Assembly: GCA_964059195.1 (NCBI GenBank)
Contig: CAXKWD010000008.1
Coordinates: 46,305,502 to 46,369,501 of the forward strand
Direction: 5' to 3'
Source: Ectobius pallidus
Taxonomy: Eukaryota; Arthropoda; Insecta; Blattodea; Ectobiidae
DNA: 64,000 nucleotides
Shown: one piece after another, positions 11,834-22,289 of the stretch
How positions within the stretch are numbered: the stretch's first letter is position 1
Layout: each line of letters begins with the position of its first letter
Made by a program: the position numbers and the translations under genes
The notes under the pieces: model-generated
Told to the model about the DNA's origin: nothing
What the model saw: the letters and a program-made list of their open reading frames with translations, nothing else
The model's database searches: none

Positions 11834-12887
11834 TTACAGATTTAGCCTTTCTATTGGTTTGCGTTCTCTAACTGGGTAACGCCTTTCTGAGTTAACAAGT
11901 GTTTGTTTTGTACCGTCCGAGCTTACAACAGGTGCGGTAACGTCACTAGTCGTTACCAAAGATCTACGATTGGTAGAACGGTGTGGAGAGGATACGGAGT
12001 GTGGTGTTTCCACAACTGCTGCGTTCCTTCCACATCTCAACCACTGATCGGAAGACGCACTGGGTAACAATAAGTGGTCATGTGGGGTGTCACTACTTAC
12101 TCTAGGTGCAGGCACCTCTATCTCGCTATTCAAACCTATTATCTGATCAATATGACGTTTCCAAATAACTACATTTTTAAGTTTAACCAGATTTGACACT
12201 GCACTTATCATTTTTACAACACCTTCGATCCACTTATTTTTACCTCTATAGTCTCTTACAATGATTGGTTGTCCTTCACACAATACTCTTGTCTTACTTC
12301 CACCATAATTAGCAATTTGTTTACCTTGTTTACCATAAACGAAACTTTGCAAATTTGGCCAAAGTAAATCTAATCTTGACCTTAAGGGTCGGTTGAACAT
12401 CAACTTAGTTGGTGTTTCATTGATAGTGGAGTGTATAGCATTTCTATAAGCCAACAAAAAATTACACAAAGCTAAATTGTCCTCCTTATTCATAATAGCC
12501 AATTTGATTCTTTTCTTTACAGTTTTCACAGAATTTTCTGCTAGACCATTACTAGCTGGATGAAAGGGTGGGGTTAGCGTATGCTTAATGCCATTGCCTT
12601 TCAGAAACTCTTTGAATTCATGCGATGTAAATGGTGGGCTATTGTCCGAAACTAACTGAGATGGTAGGCCTAAACCAAACCGCGCAAATAACGGCCTTAA
12701 TTTAGAAATAGTTTGTTTTGCTGATGTCGAGTGTACCTCTTCCACCTCTAACCATTTGCTATGGGCGTCCACTATAATAAGATACAACTTATTATTTATA
12801 GGACCTAAAAAATCTACATATAAACGTTCCCACACATTTCTTGGGTACTCCCATACATGCAAATTACACTTAGCTGGATTCTGACGT
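11834..12887 (-). pseudogene. Ty3/gypsy integrase fragment
   Basis: About 350 codons are open. The frame enters through the end of the zinc-finger linker (QNPAKCNLHVWEYP). The catalytic core shows VDFLGP, IIVDAHSKW (first Asp), LVSDNSPPFTS (second Asp) and HPASNGLAENSVKTVKK (Glu). A C-terminal part rich in Ser/Arg precedes the stop at 11834. Protease, RT and RNase H are missing: the sequence breaks at about 12888 straight into LTR sequence of the opposite orientation. Its job was insertion of the element cDNA. Confidence 0.85.
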
Positions 12888-12926
12888 ACTGACAGATAGA
12901 GTCTGCTGCCATGGAACCTGAAGCTG

Positions 12927-14020
12927 CCCTAGTAGCACAGATCGTTGGGCCAATGTTGGGAAATGATCGCCATGTTTCGTTGGTCAACGGTTAGGAATGT
13001 CCGTCGGGGTTCCGTTGCCAAGGAGCGTTTTTCCCAACCAATTGCCAACTGTAGCCAACCAATATACAACAAAATCCCAACAGTTGGGAGAGATCTATTA
13101 GGTAATGGTGGAACTACTAGCAGCGCAGAGACATCTGGCGGAAATACTAGATGCACAGAAAATTTAATTTTTTATTTTCCCTTTCATCCCTTTTCTCTCT
13201 CTTCCTCCTCTTTTCCCTATTACCTCCCTTCTCTCCTTCACCCTACCTACCTATTCCTATCGTATAAAATTCGCACCTATGGGGATTCGATCTTGGGACT
13301 GCTAGTGTTATAGTCTATCGATTTAACCACTACGCCATTAGTAATCGTTGCAATAAAAATCGAGAATTCTTCTAGCCTATTTACTACAGAGATGTGTAAT
13401 ACATGATAAATAGTAAGAAGGATATACATCTCGTATTTTGAATATTTGATGTGATTATATGATAACGTTATTTTCAGAGAACAAATAAAGGGCCCAAATA
13501 TTTATAGAAGTAAAAACACCATTCGGATTCTTCAACATATCAAGATGGCGAATAACCGTTGTATCTTCATCGTCTACGTGATGACCTACGAAGTACGCCG
13601 GAAATTGCCGAAAACTGGCAGGAAGAGGTGGAGAAGTAAATTTTTAGCATGTAACGCGCACAAAGAGCTCGAATAATTAATGAATTAACACTGTTTTATT
13701 TTATAGGAAATGAAAATTTAACGGTTATAATGTTATTTCAACACTTTTTAATTTTAACATAAATGCGATTATATTCCAACGAAATGTATTGCTGGGCCAA
13801 CAATCCTGTTGGTTGGTAACGCCAACGGAGGCTTAGCCAACGAAATGTATTGTTGGGGCAACAGCCCTATTGTTTGGAAACGCCAACAGTAGGACAAGCG
13901 CGCGAGCCAGCCAAAAAATCCGTTGGCAAAACCGAGGGAATTACAACCAACCTTTTCCCAACATATCCCTTCCATGCCAACCAAATCCCTCCGTTGGGCC
14001 AACGAAGTGTGCTACTAGGG
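12927..14020. mobile_element. CCCTAGTAGCAC element, copy 1 (1094 bp)
   Basis: Both ends read CCCTAGTAGCAC inward. Sub-terminal regions are full of short TTGG/CCAA motifs (TTGGGCCAACG type) able to pair. Target duplication is the dinucleotide TG, proven by the empty site in the inverted LTR at 11449-11736. A second copy of almost identical length is at 29462-30556 with AG duplicated. No transposase is encoded. A 2-bp non-TA duplication is unusual; ISL2EU-type elements are one possible superfamily, from memory and unproven. Confidence 0.85.
13272..13345 (-). other. tRNA-derived segment inside the CCCTAGTAGCAC element
   Basis: On the minus strand TGGCGTAGTGGTTAAATCGA (box A-like) is followed about 35 bases later by GATCGAATCCC (box B-like). 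These match RNA polymerase III internal promoter boxes of tRNA-derived SINEs. The same segment exists in the second copy (29813-29885), so it is a fixed part of the element. Confidence 0.6.
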
Positions 14021-14137
14021 TGTGAACATCTATCCTTTACTAGGCCTACTTATACACCGACGGCCTATTATAGTGAGTGTCAATTCAACACCTACCATAC
14101 TAAGTAGATAGAACTACCATAAAGCAGAAACACTGCA

Positions 14138-14155
14138 TTTTGGCGACGAGGCGGT
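14138..14155 (+). other. Probable gypsy primer-binding site
   Basis: TGGCGACGAGG lies 3 bases after the LTR end, the usual position of the tRNA-primer complement in LTR retrotransposons. The primer tRNA was not identified. Confidence 0.5.
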
Positions 14156-14367
14156 AAACACGGGACTGCATTGTGGCAGTATTAAAATTGGAATCCACAT
14201 CGTGAGTTGGCTGCGATCGGCGGAAGGGCTATCGCGTGAGGCCTTGAAAGTGAAAGAAGTGGTAGCTGTACAGAAAGGTGTACCAGCTAGCAGCAGTGAC
14301 TTTATGGTGTTTAGGAATGTTCCTACAGGTTCAACGTATTGTGCAGTAAGGTGTACGGACAAATTGT

Positions 14368-14897
14368 ATGAATAGACGCCGACTCCATTATTCTTGGACA
14401 GGCGGTAGCGGGAAAAATAATTCCAAAATGGTGGTTCTCATTGGTTCGATGAATGCATTTGACTCAGCAGAGGAATGTTGGTCATCGTACATTGAAAGGT
14501 TAGAAATATTCATGGACGCTAATGACATTAAATCTGAAAAAAGGTGTCTACATTGTTAACAGTGATGGGTCTCAAAACTTACAATTTAGTTAAGAACTTG
14601 TGTGCTCCTTCCAAACCAACGGAAAAAACTTTTGAGGAAATTGTGACCTTGGTGGAAAGGCATCTTAGCCCAAAACCTTCATCTATAACAGAACGTTATA
14701 AATTTAGTTTGAGAAACCAGCGAGAACATGAAACAATTGCAGAGTATGTCGTACAGTTAAAGCAACTTTCCATGTTTTGTGACTTTAAAAGTAATCTGGC
14801 TGAGTATTTGCGGGATAGACTAGTGAGTGGAATACGGAATGATGCAATCAAGAAAAGATTACTTGGTGAAACGGACTTACGGCGCTCTGCCGAGACC
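14368..14897 (+). pseudogene. Ty3/gypsy gag fragment
   Basis: Two overlapping frames make one gag-like protein: SAEECWSSYIERLEIFMDAN (14368-14540), then after a frameshift LLTVMGLKTYNLVKNLCAPS, KPSSITERYKFSLRNQREHE and FRDRLVSGI-like LRDRLVSGIRNDAIKKRLL. This is the capsid-type retrotransposon gag pattern of metazoan gypsy elements. It is cut at about 14898 by the end of a CCCTAGTAGCAC element, so nucleocapsid and pol are missing. Confidence 0.75.
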
Positions 14898-15116
14898 TAC
14901 GAACACGCCGGAAATTGCCGAAGACTGGTGAGAAGATAAATGCGATCATATTCCAACGTTGGACCAACAATCATAACCCCAACGGTAGGGCGGTAGGCAA
15001 CGCCAACCAAAAAATGAATTGGCCCAAAGGAGGAAATTACAACGAACCTTTTCCCAACATATCCCTACCATGCCAACCAAATCCCTCCGTTGGGCCAACG
15101 AAGTGTGCTACTAGGG
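14898..15116 (+). mobile_element. Truncated CCCTAGTAGCAC element, copy 3
   Basis: Begins with ACGCCGGAAATTGCCGAAGA, which occurs in the middle of the full copies, then an internally deleted version of the right half, ending ...GTGCTACTAGGG at 15116. Only the right terminus is present. Confidence 0.7.
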
Positions 15117-15528
15117 ACATTAGGGTCCATGTTAAATTTCCATTGCGCCCTATAGATGGGTTTCTAAAAGTGCAGAACTCTTTCCAAACTGAAAATACTA
15201 TGTTTGTTGTGATCAGAGAATGTAGTACAAGAATGAAACTAATAGATGGCTCAAAATCTAAAAATTTACATTTTACAACCTGACAGCTGTTTTCAATTGT
15301 TGCAAGGAAACATGTTTACTGACTTATGGTAGGGTTTCCCTGGTATGGTCACAATACCATCACCTACTATCATCCGAAAATCATTCAAAATCATTCAACA
15401 ATTGTTAATCAGTCATCCAACAATCATTCATCCATTGTTCAACAATGGTCACATTTATTTCAATTCTTATTTCATAAGTAGTAATATATTATTTTAATAT
15501 GTCTTATTTTTTGTTTGATACTTTTAAG
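15117..15528 (+). other. Spacer, probably intron of the MOSC gene
   Basis: AT-rich, with several ATCATTCA/CAACAATCATT-type short repeats between 15370 and 15450. No coding or transposon signal apart from the acceptor at its right end. Confidence 0.35.
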
Positions 15529-15658
15529 ATATCGTCTGGTGACTAAACCTGGAGCAAAGGATGTTGAAGGTGTGGATCCGATTATGGGTGTCTATTTGGG
15601 ACTTCATATTCCTGGTGTAGTGAAGGAAGGAGATCCTATATATGTTGGATATGATTAA
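15529..15658 (+). CDS. Terminal exon of a MOSC-domain (mARC-like) host gene
   Basis: A 42-codon frame ends in TAA at 15656-15658 and is preceded by an acceptor-like TTTGATACTTTTAAG. Readable are YRLVTKPGAKDVEG, then IMGVYLGLHIPGVV and KEGDPIYVGYD. The pattern G-x-Y ... PG-x(2)-K-x-GDP-x-Y is how mitochondrial amidoxime-reducing component (mARC/MOSC) proteins end; these are molybdenum-cofactor enzymes that reduce N-hydroxylated compounds at the outer mitochondrial membrane. The exon starts with one base that completes a split codon. Upstream exons were not found in the window, so the gene either starts to the left beyond a TE-filled intron or this is an orphan fragment. A possible AATAAA poly(A) signal is at 15939-15944. 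Confidence 0.6.
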
Positions 15659-16339
15659 TGAAGAAGTCTTATATTTTAAATTGTAATAATACCCTGCAAG
15701 AAGCTAATTACATCTATGTTCTATACCATATGAAACAGTGCATGATAGGGTGTCCATATCATTTTTATGTAAAAGCAGAACGTTTTAAACATTTCTGTGG
15801 AAAAACCTGGTATGGTTAAGGAAAAAGGGGCAACAATTTTATCATAGGTAACCCCACGAGAGGTTAGGAGTTTATTCATATCAAATTTATCTGATGAAAC
15901 TCATAATATCGAGTAGGATTTATTAAGACTACTCAATTAATAAAATATAATGGATTTTGTAAATAATAATCATTTTCTTACTTTGTTGACAACATTCTGT
16001 CAGTGTAAGATCTTGGCATACTAAATGAATGAAAATCCGAGTTCCCAAAGCTACCAATAGTGAATATCAAAAGATGTTGAGGTTGTCATAGTTGCTTACA
16101 TCAAAACGCTATAAAAGCATACAAATTGGCTTGCACTGAATCGAAATTGTTGTTTTAATCAATGGGCATTTATGTAATTTCAATTTCCAAACAAGTTATG
16201 TTGTATAAAATAATGTGCTTTCATTCACTGGCAGAATGTGATGTATTAATCACCGTTAAAAACGAGCTAATGTTTTATCAGATAAAATTGCAAGCTTATG
16301 TGACTAAAAAGCATATTATAAGATAAACGATCGTTATTA
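15659..16339 (+). other. 3' region of the MOSC exon carrying a dispersed repeat
   Basis: The part at about 15890-15990 is recognisably similar to 59665-59760 in the hAT-derived element of 58781-60077 (shared GGATTTATTAAGA and TAAATAATAA blocks). The edge at 16320 resembles about 59508. The hAT transposon at 16348 therefore probably landed in an older repeat. Confidence 0.4.
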
Positions 16340-16656
16340 GTTTATATCCGTGGTTCCCAAACTTTTCAGTCTGCGAACCCCTTGGAAAAAATTAAAATCT
16401 CGCTGACCCTCTGGGTTTTTAAATAAAAAACTAAATAAATACTTTGATTAAAATGTATTAAATTCAATAGACAAAATAACAATATCAATGGTAATAAACA
16501 GAGTTTACTCCTTAATGTGAACAATGAAGCTGCTTTTGATTAATTAGCTCTGCAATGTTAGGTTTAATGTCTGATAATTTCAATATTAAGTCACTTTCAA
16601 CTTCAAGTTTATTTCTCAACCTTGATTTCAAGTACGTGAGGTGGGAGAATGCTATT

Positions 16657-17660
16657 TCACATAGTGGGGAACACAGTTAAGCACTTCAAAGCTTTTCTTG
16701 AGAGCTTTGGATAGTCAGTCATGACATATAACCAAAAGTCAGCTAGTTTTAAATGTGAAAACTGTACCTTTAATGACCTGTCAGTTGCAAGCTCTGCCAA
16801 AGCTCTCTTCTTGTGGTGTAAGAGAGAGATTGGTAAATAGCTCATCAACAAAGTGGTTCCTTATCCACGTGTCACTTTCATCAGTCACCGGAAAATACTC
16901 TCTTAGCTGCAAGTGCAGTTGCTCCAAATGTAACTTTATAAGTTACCATCAATGATTCTCCTTTGGAACATTTTCTCCTGACATCTGGACGAAATATGCC
17001 ATGGAAGGGAATTGCTCAATGATTTCAGAATCTAATCTTTGAATCCACTGCTAAAGTTTTTTAATCATTCCCTCAATTTTATCTCTAAGGTTGAAAATGG
17101 TGATGCTAGATCCTTGCAGGCTTAAATTGAGTGCATTCAGATGGTTGAAGATATCAGCAAGGTAGGATAGCTTTAAAATCCATTTAAAGTCATGGAACCT
17201 GTCATTAAGGTCACAGTTACAATCAAACAGAAAGAGCTTGACTTAATCCATGAGTTCAACAAATCTGCTCAATACTCTTCCTTGGGAAAGCCATCTGACT
17301 TCACAGTGATGTAACAATTGCTTGTAGCCAATCCCCATTTCTTCACAGATTATACCAAACAACCGAGAATTCAAAGGGCATGATTTAATAAAATTCACAA
17401 CCCAAACCACCTCATCAAGGCAACTCTTTAATTCTTGTGGCATCTTCTTTGCTGCTAGTGCTTCTCTGTGGATACTGCAATGAACCCACACTACTAATGG
17501 TGCTACAGTTTTTATCTTAGTGATGAGTCCACTTTTTCTTCCACACATCGATCTTGCTCCATCGCTGCTAACACCTACTCATTTGTTCCAGTCAGTACCA
17601 TGTCAACCATGAACTTATTCAGAATCTTCAATAACTCTTCTGACATGGCCACTGCCTTCT
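16657..17660 (-). pseudogene. hAT transposase, C-terminal half
   Basis: GVSSDGARSMCGRKSG (17600-17520) carries the second conserved Asp, followed by VWVHCSIHREALAAKKM and LHHCEVRWLSQGRVLSRF. The end (16851-16657) has LKLADFWLYVMTDYPKLS, the start of the hAT dimerisation region. Several stops and frameshifts separate the blocks. The enzyme is dead. Confidence 0.75.
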
Positions 17661-17699
17661 TTATTTCTTACAAGCCATGTTGTTACATCTGGAAACATC

Positions 17700-18110
17700 G
17701 CATCGGTAGTCCTATCGGCTATCAACATGCCGTAAATAAAGCAATGAACTCCATCAGAATCATCGCAAATTAAGCATATTTCAGCTTAAAGTAATCCCAG
17801 TCATCATCGCCTATGGTTTAGAGAACATCTGGACACACCTGAAGAGCATAGAGAAGGTAAAAACCGTGTACAAAATGAGATAGGCCTATTTATATACACC
17901 GTCACCTCTAATTGAGTACACCAGAGAATAGTTTTTCATAGAATATTTTCATGTTCATCAGCTATTACCATCTACAAACGAATACAAGAGAGAGGTACGG
18001 TATGATATTAGTGTCCTTCAGGAAGAATTGGCTGGTATTAAAGAAGAATTGAAGAGAAATATAGTCACTTTTACTGGTATGAACTTTTATCAAAATATCA
18101 AGCTGCTCAC
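17700..18110 (+). pseudogene. LINE ORF2 C-terminal fragment inside the hAT element
   Basis: In shifting frames: KAMNSIRIIAN, VIPVIIAYGLENIWTHL, SIEKVKTVYKMR, YTPSPLIEYTRE and YFHVHQLLPSTNEY. This parallels the better-preserved copy at 40711-41400 (YGIQIIWNHL, SIKAKYLKK, YTPSRMVYEMARE, LKHLLPSTDN), so both come from one LINE type. It is heavily decayed. Confidence 0.55.
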
Positions 18111-18341
18111 AGTAGGCCTAATTCATCTCAATCTGGTAGACGCCAAATCGTAGTATATGCAATCTCCTATTCTCCCAATATTACTACTAGAAAATCGATT
18201 CAGCGTTTTCCTACAGTTTGGTGAAGCCAATGAACGGGATTCAAACCTTAACCTGGCGAATCAACACAGTTCACCACTGGAGCCAAGGATGAACGAATGG
18301 ATGATTTTTAGACAGCAAATAATGGAAAGCCGAGTGCTTCC

Positions 18342-18565
18342 AAGGAATCAGGCAAAGTTATTCTTTTCAGTGACAGTCATGGGCATAGTCTTCCATAAAG
18401 TGCATGTGACAAGAAGATAGATATCAGTGTTCTAGGTTATATTATACCTGAGACAACTAGTTCAATGGTGGTACAAAATGACCCAGAGAAGTGTAGTAGC
18501 TTAATAAAATATGACTCTTTTGTGGGTCAAATAACAGAGCTCGTAGGCCTAACAGGATAAGTGAG
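18342..18565 (+). pseudogene. SGNH-hydrolase fragment, probably LINE ORF1
   Basis: With one stop one can read VILFSDSHGHSLP, then DISVLGYIIPETTSSMVV and KYDSFV. The SDSHG block is the SGNH nucleophile motif seen in LINE ORF1 esterases and resembles the ADSHG motif at 3281-3295. No complete domain remains. Confidence 0.5.
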
Positions 18566-18830
18566 GTTATTACCAATAAAATAAGAAAAAACGCGACATC
18601 ATAACGTATAATGAGGAGACACTGAAAACTACGAATTCCTTCAGATATGTGGAGTCACCGCACGTTACGTTATTATGCACATCACAAGTATAGGCTATGT
18701 AATATAGGCCTACTGATTTGGCCTAAATAAAGTCAGTATTTGTGATGAAGAAAATTATCTGCAATAAAAACGTATTCAAATGCTTCCCACAGACCACCAC
18801 AGATAGGACTACCTCCTGTGTTGCCAGATT

Positions 18831-19867
18831 TCAAGCAGCATGGCTTGTAAGATTTAGAAGGCAGTGACATGGCACATGATAGTTTTTTTCACAAAAAACA
18901 AAATCCTCGTGCAATTTATTTTCATAATCATAATGGATGAAAGCAATTAAATTGTCATTATTCACAATGTTGGTGCTTTCATCTAACTGGATAGCAAAAA
19001 ATGCACAATTTTTAATTCTGTTTATTAAAGTCTTCCTAACATTTTCTGCCATTTCGTCTATCCTTATTTTTACTGTGTTATTTGATAATGGAACTGAACT
19101 CAAAGACTTACTAACTTTCTCACCAAGAACTGCCGTGGTCATTAGTTGAGCAGCAGGTTTGATTAATTCCTTGTCAATAGTATGTGCCTTTTCCTTTTCA
19201 CCGATGAGTAGACACACCTCATATGAAGCACGAACAGCACTTTCATTATTGCTACCACTCATTGTATACATAGTTTTCTGTTTGTTGCGCAAGACATCAG
19301 CTTTTGCTGAAAAGAAGTCTACAGATTTATTAACATAATCTGGGTGTTTTGTCTTTATATGATGAGAAAGTTTTGCTGGTTTCATGATTTCATTGGATAG
19401 AACTTGGTAATAATTAACACACTGAGGACACAATACTTCTCCTTTTTGAACAGAAATATAGCCAAGATTAATATATGAATCATAATATTTACGGATTTCT
19501 TTTTTGAGAAAATGCTATCTGAACTTATAACATTTTTGGTATCTGAAAAACCTACTTTTGTGACACCATTAGCACTTGTTACATTTCCAGTCTCTGCAGA
19601 ACCTACATTTGAAATGCCATGACAAGAAAAGTTCTTATTTTCCTCAGAACTCAAGTTTCTGATACAACTCAGACCTGCAGTACTTGGATTCTCTAAAGGA
19701 CGCTTCACAGAACCAAACTGAAGCCAACGATCCATTTTACTATGCATGCAAAACCCACTGGACTGCGACTGACTGGTCGAGAGTAGCAGCCACAAGGCCA
19801 TTAAAATGTTACATTGACGCGAAAACACGATTGTGCATTCAACTCCGCACATAGTTGCCAACTTCAA
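18831..19867 (-). pseudogene. hAT transposase, N-terminal half
   Basis: Two frames. 19867-19500 has a serine-rich leader with FGSVKRPLENPS. After a frameshift, 19433-18831 has a BED-like finger remnant (CPQC ... HHIKTKH), then RASYEVCLLIGEKEKAHTI and a catalytic-core start FFAIQLDESTNIVN containing the first Asp. These are signatures of the ZBED5/SCAND3-like hAT group. The frame ends at the inverted repeat at 18823-18873. Confidence 0.75.
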
Positions 19868-20166
19868 CGTGGCTGTCTACCTTTAATGTCTTATAGAAAA
19901 ATCAAGCTATACTTTGGAGTCAAACCAGATCCATTTAATATTTTATGACTTATCATATACCGGTACATATAAGTACAACATAACCACTATTAAAGCCAAG
20001 AATGTTTTAGGTTTTAACATTGATTGACTTATAAAAGATAGGCTATGTAATTTGAGAAAATTACGGGAAATCCTATTTCTTCTTAAATTGCCTGTGGACC
20101 CCCTGAAACACCATCATGAACACTTGGGGGTCTGCGGACCTCACTTTGGGAACCACTGGTTTATAT

Positions 20167-22098
20167 CCAAGACATTGCTAAACATTATTGGTCAATATCA
20201 AACACACAGTGTAAGAATGGAATAGTCTACAAAATTTATTGTACATTTAAAATTTACCTTTTTCTCACTCACAAAAATTATCTCAAATGACTTTTTCTTC
20301 TGAAAATTTTAATATCTAATTTATTTTGCAGAAGTAGTTGCCTCATTCATTTTTATGTATTTTATCAACAAGTGCATTTTCTTTGAAATTTTGTCATAAA
20401 AATCAGCACTTGATACCCTGTTACACTATGTTTTGACAATGAGCAAGACCTTCCCTGTTGCAACTTTCATTAATGTAGTGTAAAATTCTTTAGTCAATCG
20501 TGAGACATTGAACATCCCCAATAAAACTTTCAGAACAGCAAGATATTTTGACAAAAGCAGGACTGTCCCAGAAAAAGCATGAAAAATGGACACCCTAGTG
20601 TCTGATAACCAGAAGCAAAATTAACTTAACACCTAAAACAAAAAGATACCTCTCATATCCATAAGAAAACATCAGAAAGAAAAAGAGAAATAAAATATGT
20701 AAAGTATTGTGGTTAAATATAAAAGAAGAACAGAATATGTTCTGTCCTTGTTTGTGTTGAAGATACAGAAACCTGTTATAGTGTTCACACTTTATTTTGA
20801 GCTAAACACTCCATAATGCTGAAAACAGTCCATATCAAGAAGGCCTCGCTCGAAAAAATTAAGATTGCGGCCTGTCCCCAGTATGGCCATACCCAAAAAA
20901 TTCCCATTGTGGAATTCTTGAACTACCGTCTATTTTTTTATTTGCTTACAACGTATTATTCTGAAAACAACAGAATTAAATCCAGGGATTTTAGAAGAAA
21001 GGTGTTGTGGAAATGGTCGATATAAGTGAACCCAAAATTAAAAATGACGATTCTTTAAACCATAAAGTGATAGACATCAACGAATAAACAATAAACCAAA
21101 TAAATGAAATGCAAAGAAAAGCATTTTAATGTCTTTTAAGCTGAATCTGTCGGAGAAAAGAACAAGGCAGTTTTTATTATTTTTCTATAAAGTTGAATTT
21201 AATTACCTACAAACTCTCATGAAAGATGTTTAGATATACAGTATTATATTAATTCAGGCATGTGAAAGTGTGTATTCAAGTACATTACAATGCTACAACT
21301 TTTAAATAGATTTTCTATATTCTGAAGACTGGGAGAGAGATTGTCTAAAGAAATATATTACTTAATTCATTTCTCCAGCGATATATTCTACTATAGCATC
21401 TGTATCAATAAAAAATTTTTAGTTTGCTAGTGAGAGTTGAAATTGTTACAAACTAAAGTTAGTTCCATTGTATACCAGCATAAAACTACACACGTTATAT
21501 TTTCTAGTAGTTGGCAACTCTTCAGAAATGACGTCAGTTTGAACTCACTGCCTTCTGCAATAGTCAGTCTCTTATATTGCATGCAATATCAGCTCCCCTC
21601 ACCCCTGCATTTTTTTCAGCTCAAGATAAAGTGTGAGTATTATAATATGACTATAGGTGTCATGAAGAAATCTACAAACTTAATTTTCTTTCAATTCAAT
21701 AAATAAGCAATAATAGTACAACAATGAACATTATGCTTTGCATTTATGTAACTTAAGAAGTTGAATAGAAAATATTGGTTGATAATATTTCCATTACAGA
21801 AAGCTTTTAGGGGTCCAATTTCTAGGCCTTTTAAGAAGTTATACAATAAGAAAACAAAGTGTACAAGTGCATAATGATTCAGTTTTATTATGAACACCTG
21901 GTATAATTGCATGTATCATGCAGGGTGTGCTATAATATATATGCATATTATGCTCATGGGCTTACCATATGGAGGGTTCAGGGGGTTGAAACCCCCTCGA
22001 AATATCTGCAATATTTTTAACTTGTAAGGAAATAAAAAAAAATATAAAAAAATTTAAAAAAACACTGGGTCGGTTGTTACATATGTTGCAATTTTGTA
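20167..22098. other. Anonymous AT-rich stretch
   Basis: No domain, RNA gene or clear terminus. Short frames at 20816-21025 and 21437-21706 have no coding support. Near 21970-22010 GGAGGGTTCAGGGGGTTGAAACCCCCTC resembles the C/G-rich start of the small hAT MITE that follows. Confidence 0.4.
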
Positions 22099-22106
22099 CA
22101 CATCAG

Positions 22107-22281
22107 CAGTGGCGGACGCAGGGGGGGATAGGGGGGTTACATCCCCCCCGAAATTTGAAAAAATGTACTCTAAGTGACCAGTTTTATAAACTAATTGTAT
22201 ATGTAAGTTGATTAATTTTTTTTAGTATTCTTTCTACCTATTCAAATCCCCCCTCGAAAAAAATTTCTGCTTCCGCCACTG
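22107..22281. mobile_element. 175-bp hAT MITE with perfect 8-bp duplication
   Basis: Begins CAGTGGCGGACGCAGGGGGG and ends with CCGCCACTG. CACATCAG is duplicated at 22099-22106 and 22282-22289. G- and C-runs near the left end (GGGGGG, CCCCCC) can fold. Non-coding. Confidence 0.9.
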
Positions 22282-22289
22282 CACATCAG

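Larger units (their letters stand above)
12888..14137 (+). repeat. Ty3/gypsy 5' LTR (plus-strand copy), truncated and interrupted
   Basis: Starts inside the LTR at CTGACAGATAGAGTCTG and ends ...ACACTGCA at 14137. A primer-binding-like TGGCGACGAGG follows. It is the inverted counterpart of 11449-11736. The element at 12927-14020 sits inside it with TG duplicated on both sides, and the other LTR shows the empty site. Confidence 0.75.
17641..18873. repeat. 50-bp inverted repeats flanking a foreign block
   Basis: 17641-17691 and 18823-18873 are inverted copies of one hAT coding segment (shared CACTGCCTTCT and CTTACAAGCCATG). The 1.1 kb between them carries LINE-derived pieces instead of transposase. 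Confidence 0.7.
16348..20158 (-). mobile_element. hAT transposon with ZBED5-like transposase, inactivated
   Basis: The left end reads CCGTGGTTCCCAAACTTTTC and the right end, reverse strand, CAGTGGTTCCCAAAGTGAGG, as in Charlie/Buster-type hAT elements. An 8-bp duplication GTTTATAT flanks it (16340-16347 and 20159-20166). Transposase remnants read on the minus strand. A 1.13-kb block (17691-18822) without hAT sequence sits between 50-bp inverted repeats inside the gene. Confidence 0.85.

Noticed and set aside
12945..13313. Frames on both strands repeated at 29464-29803 as a gene pair
   Set aside because: They are inside the two copies of the CCCTAGTAGCAC element, overlap on both strands, and show no domain.
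13272..13345. Functional tRNA gene
   Set aside because: Box A/B-like elements are present, but no clean cloverleaf acceptor stem was found, and the segment is repeated within a mobile element.
11449..14897. A complete gypsy retrotransposon with env
   Set aside because: Only a partial gag, an integrase and LTR pieces are present, in opposite orientations; no env-like frame was seen.
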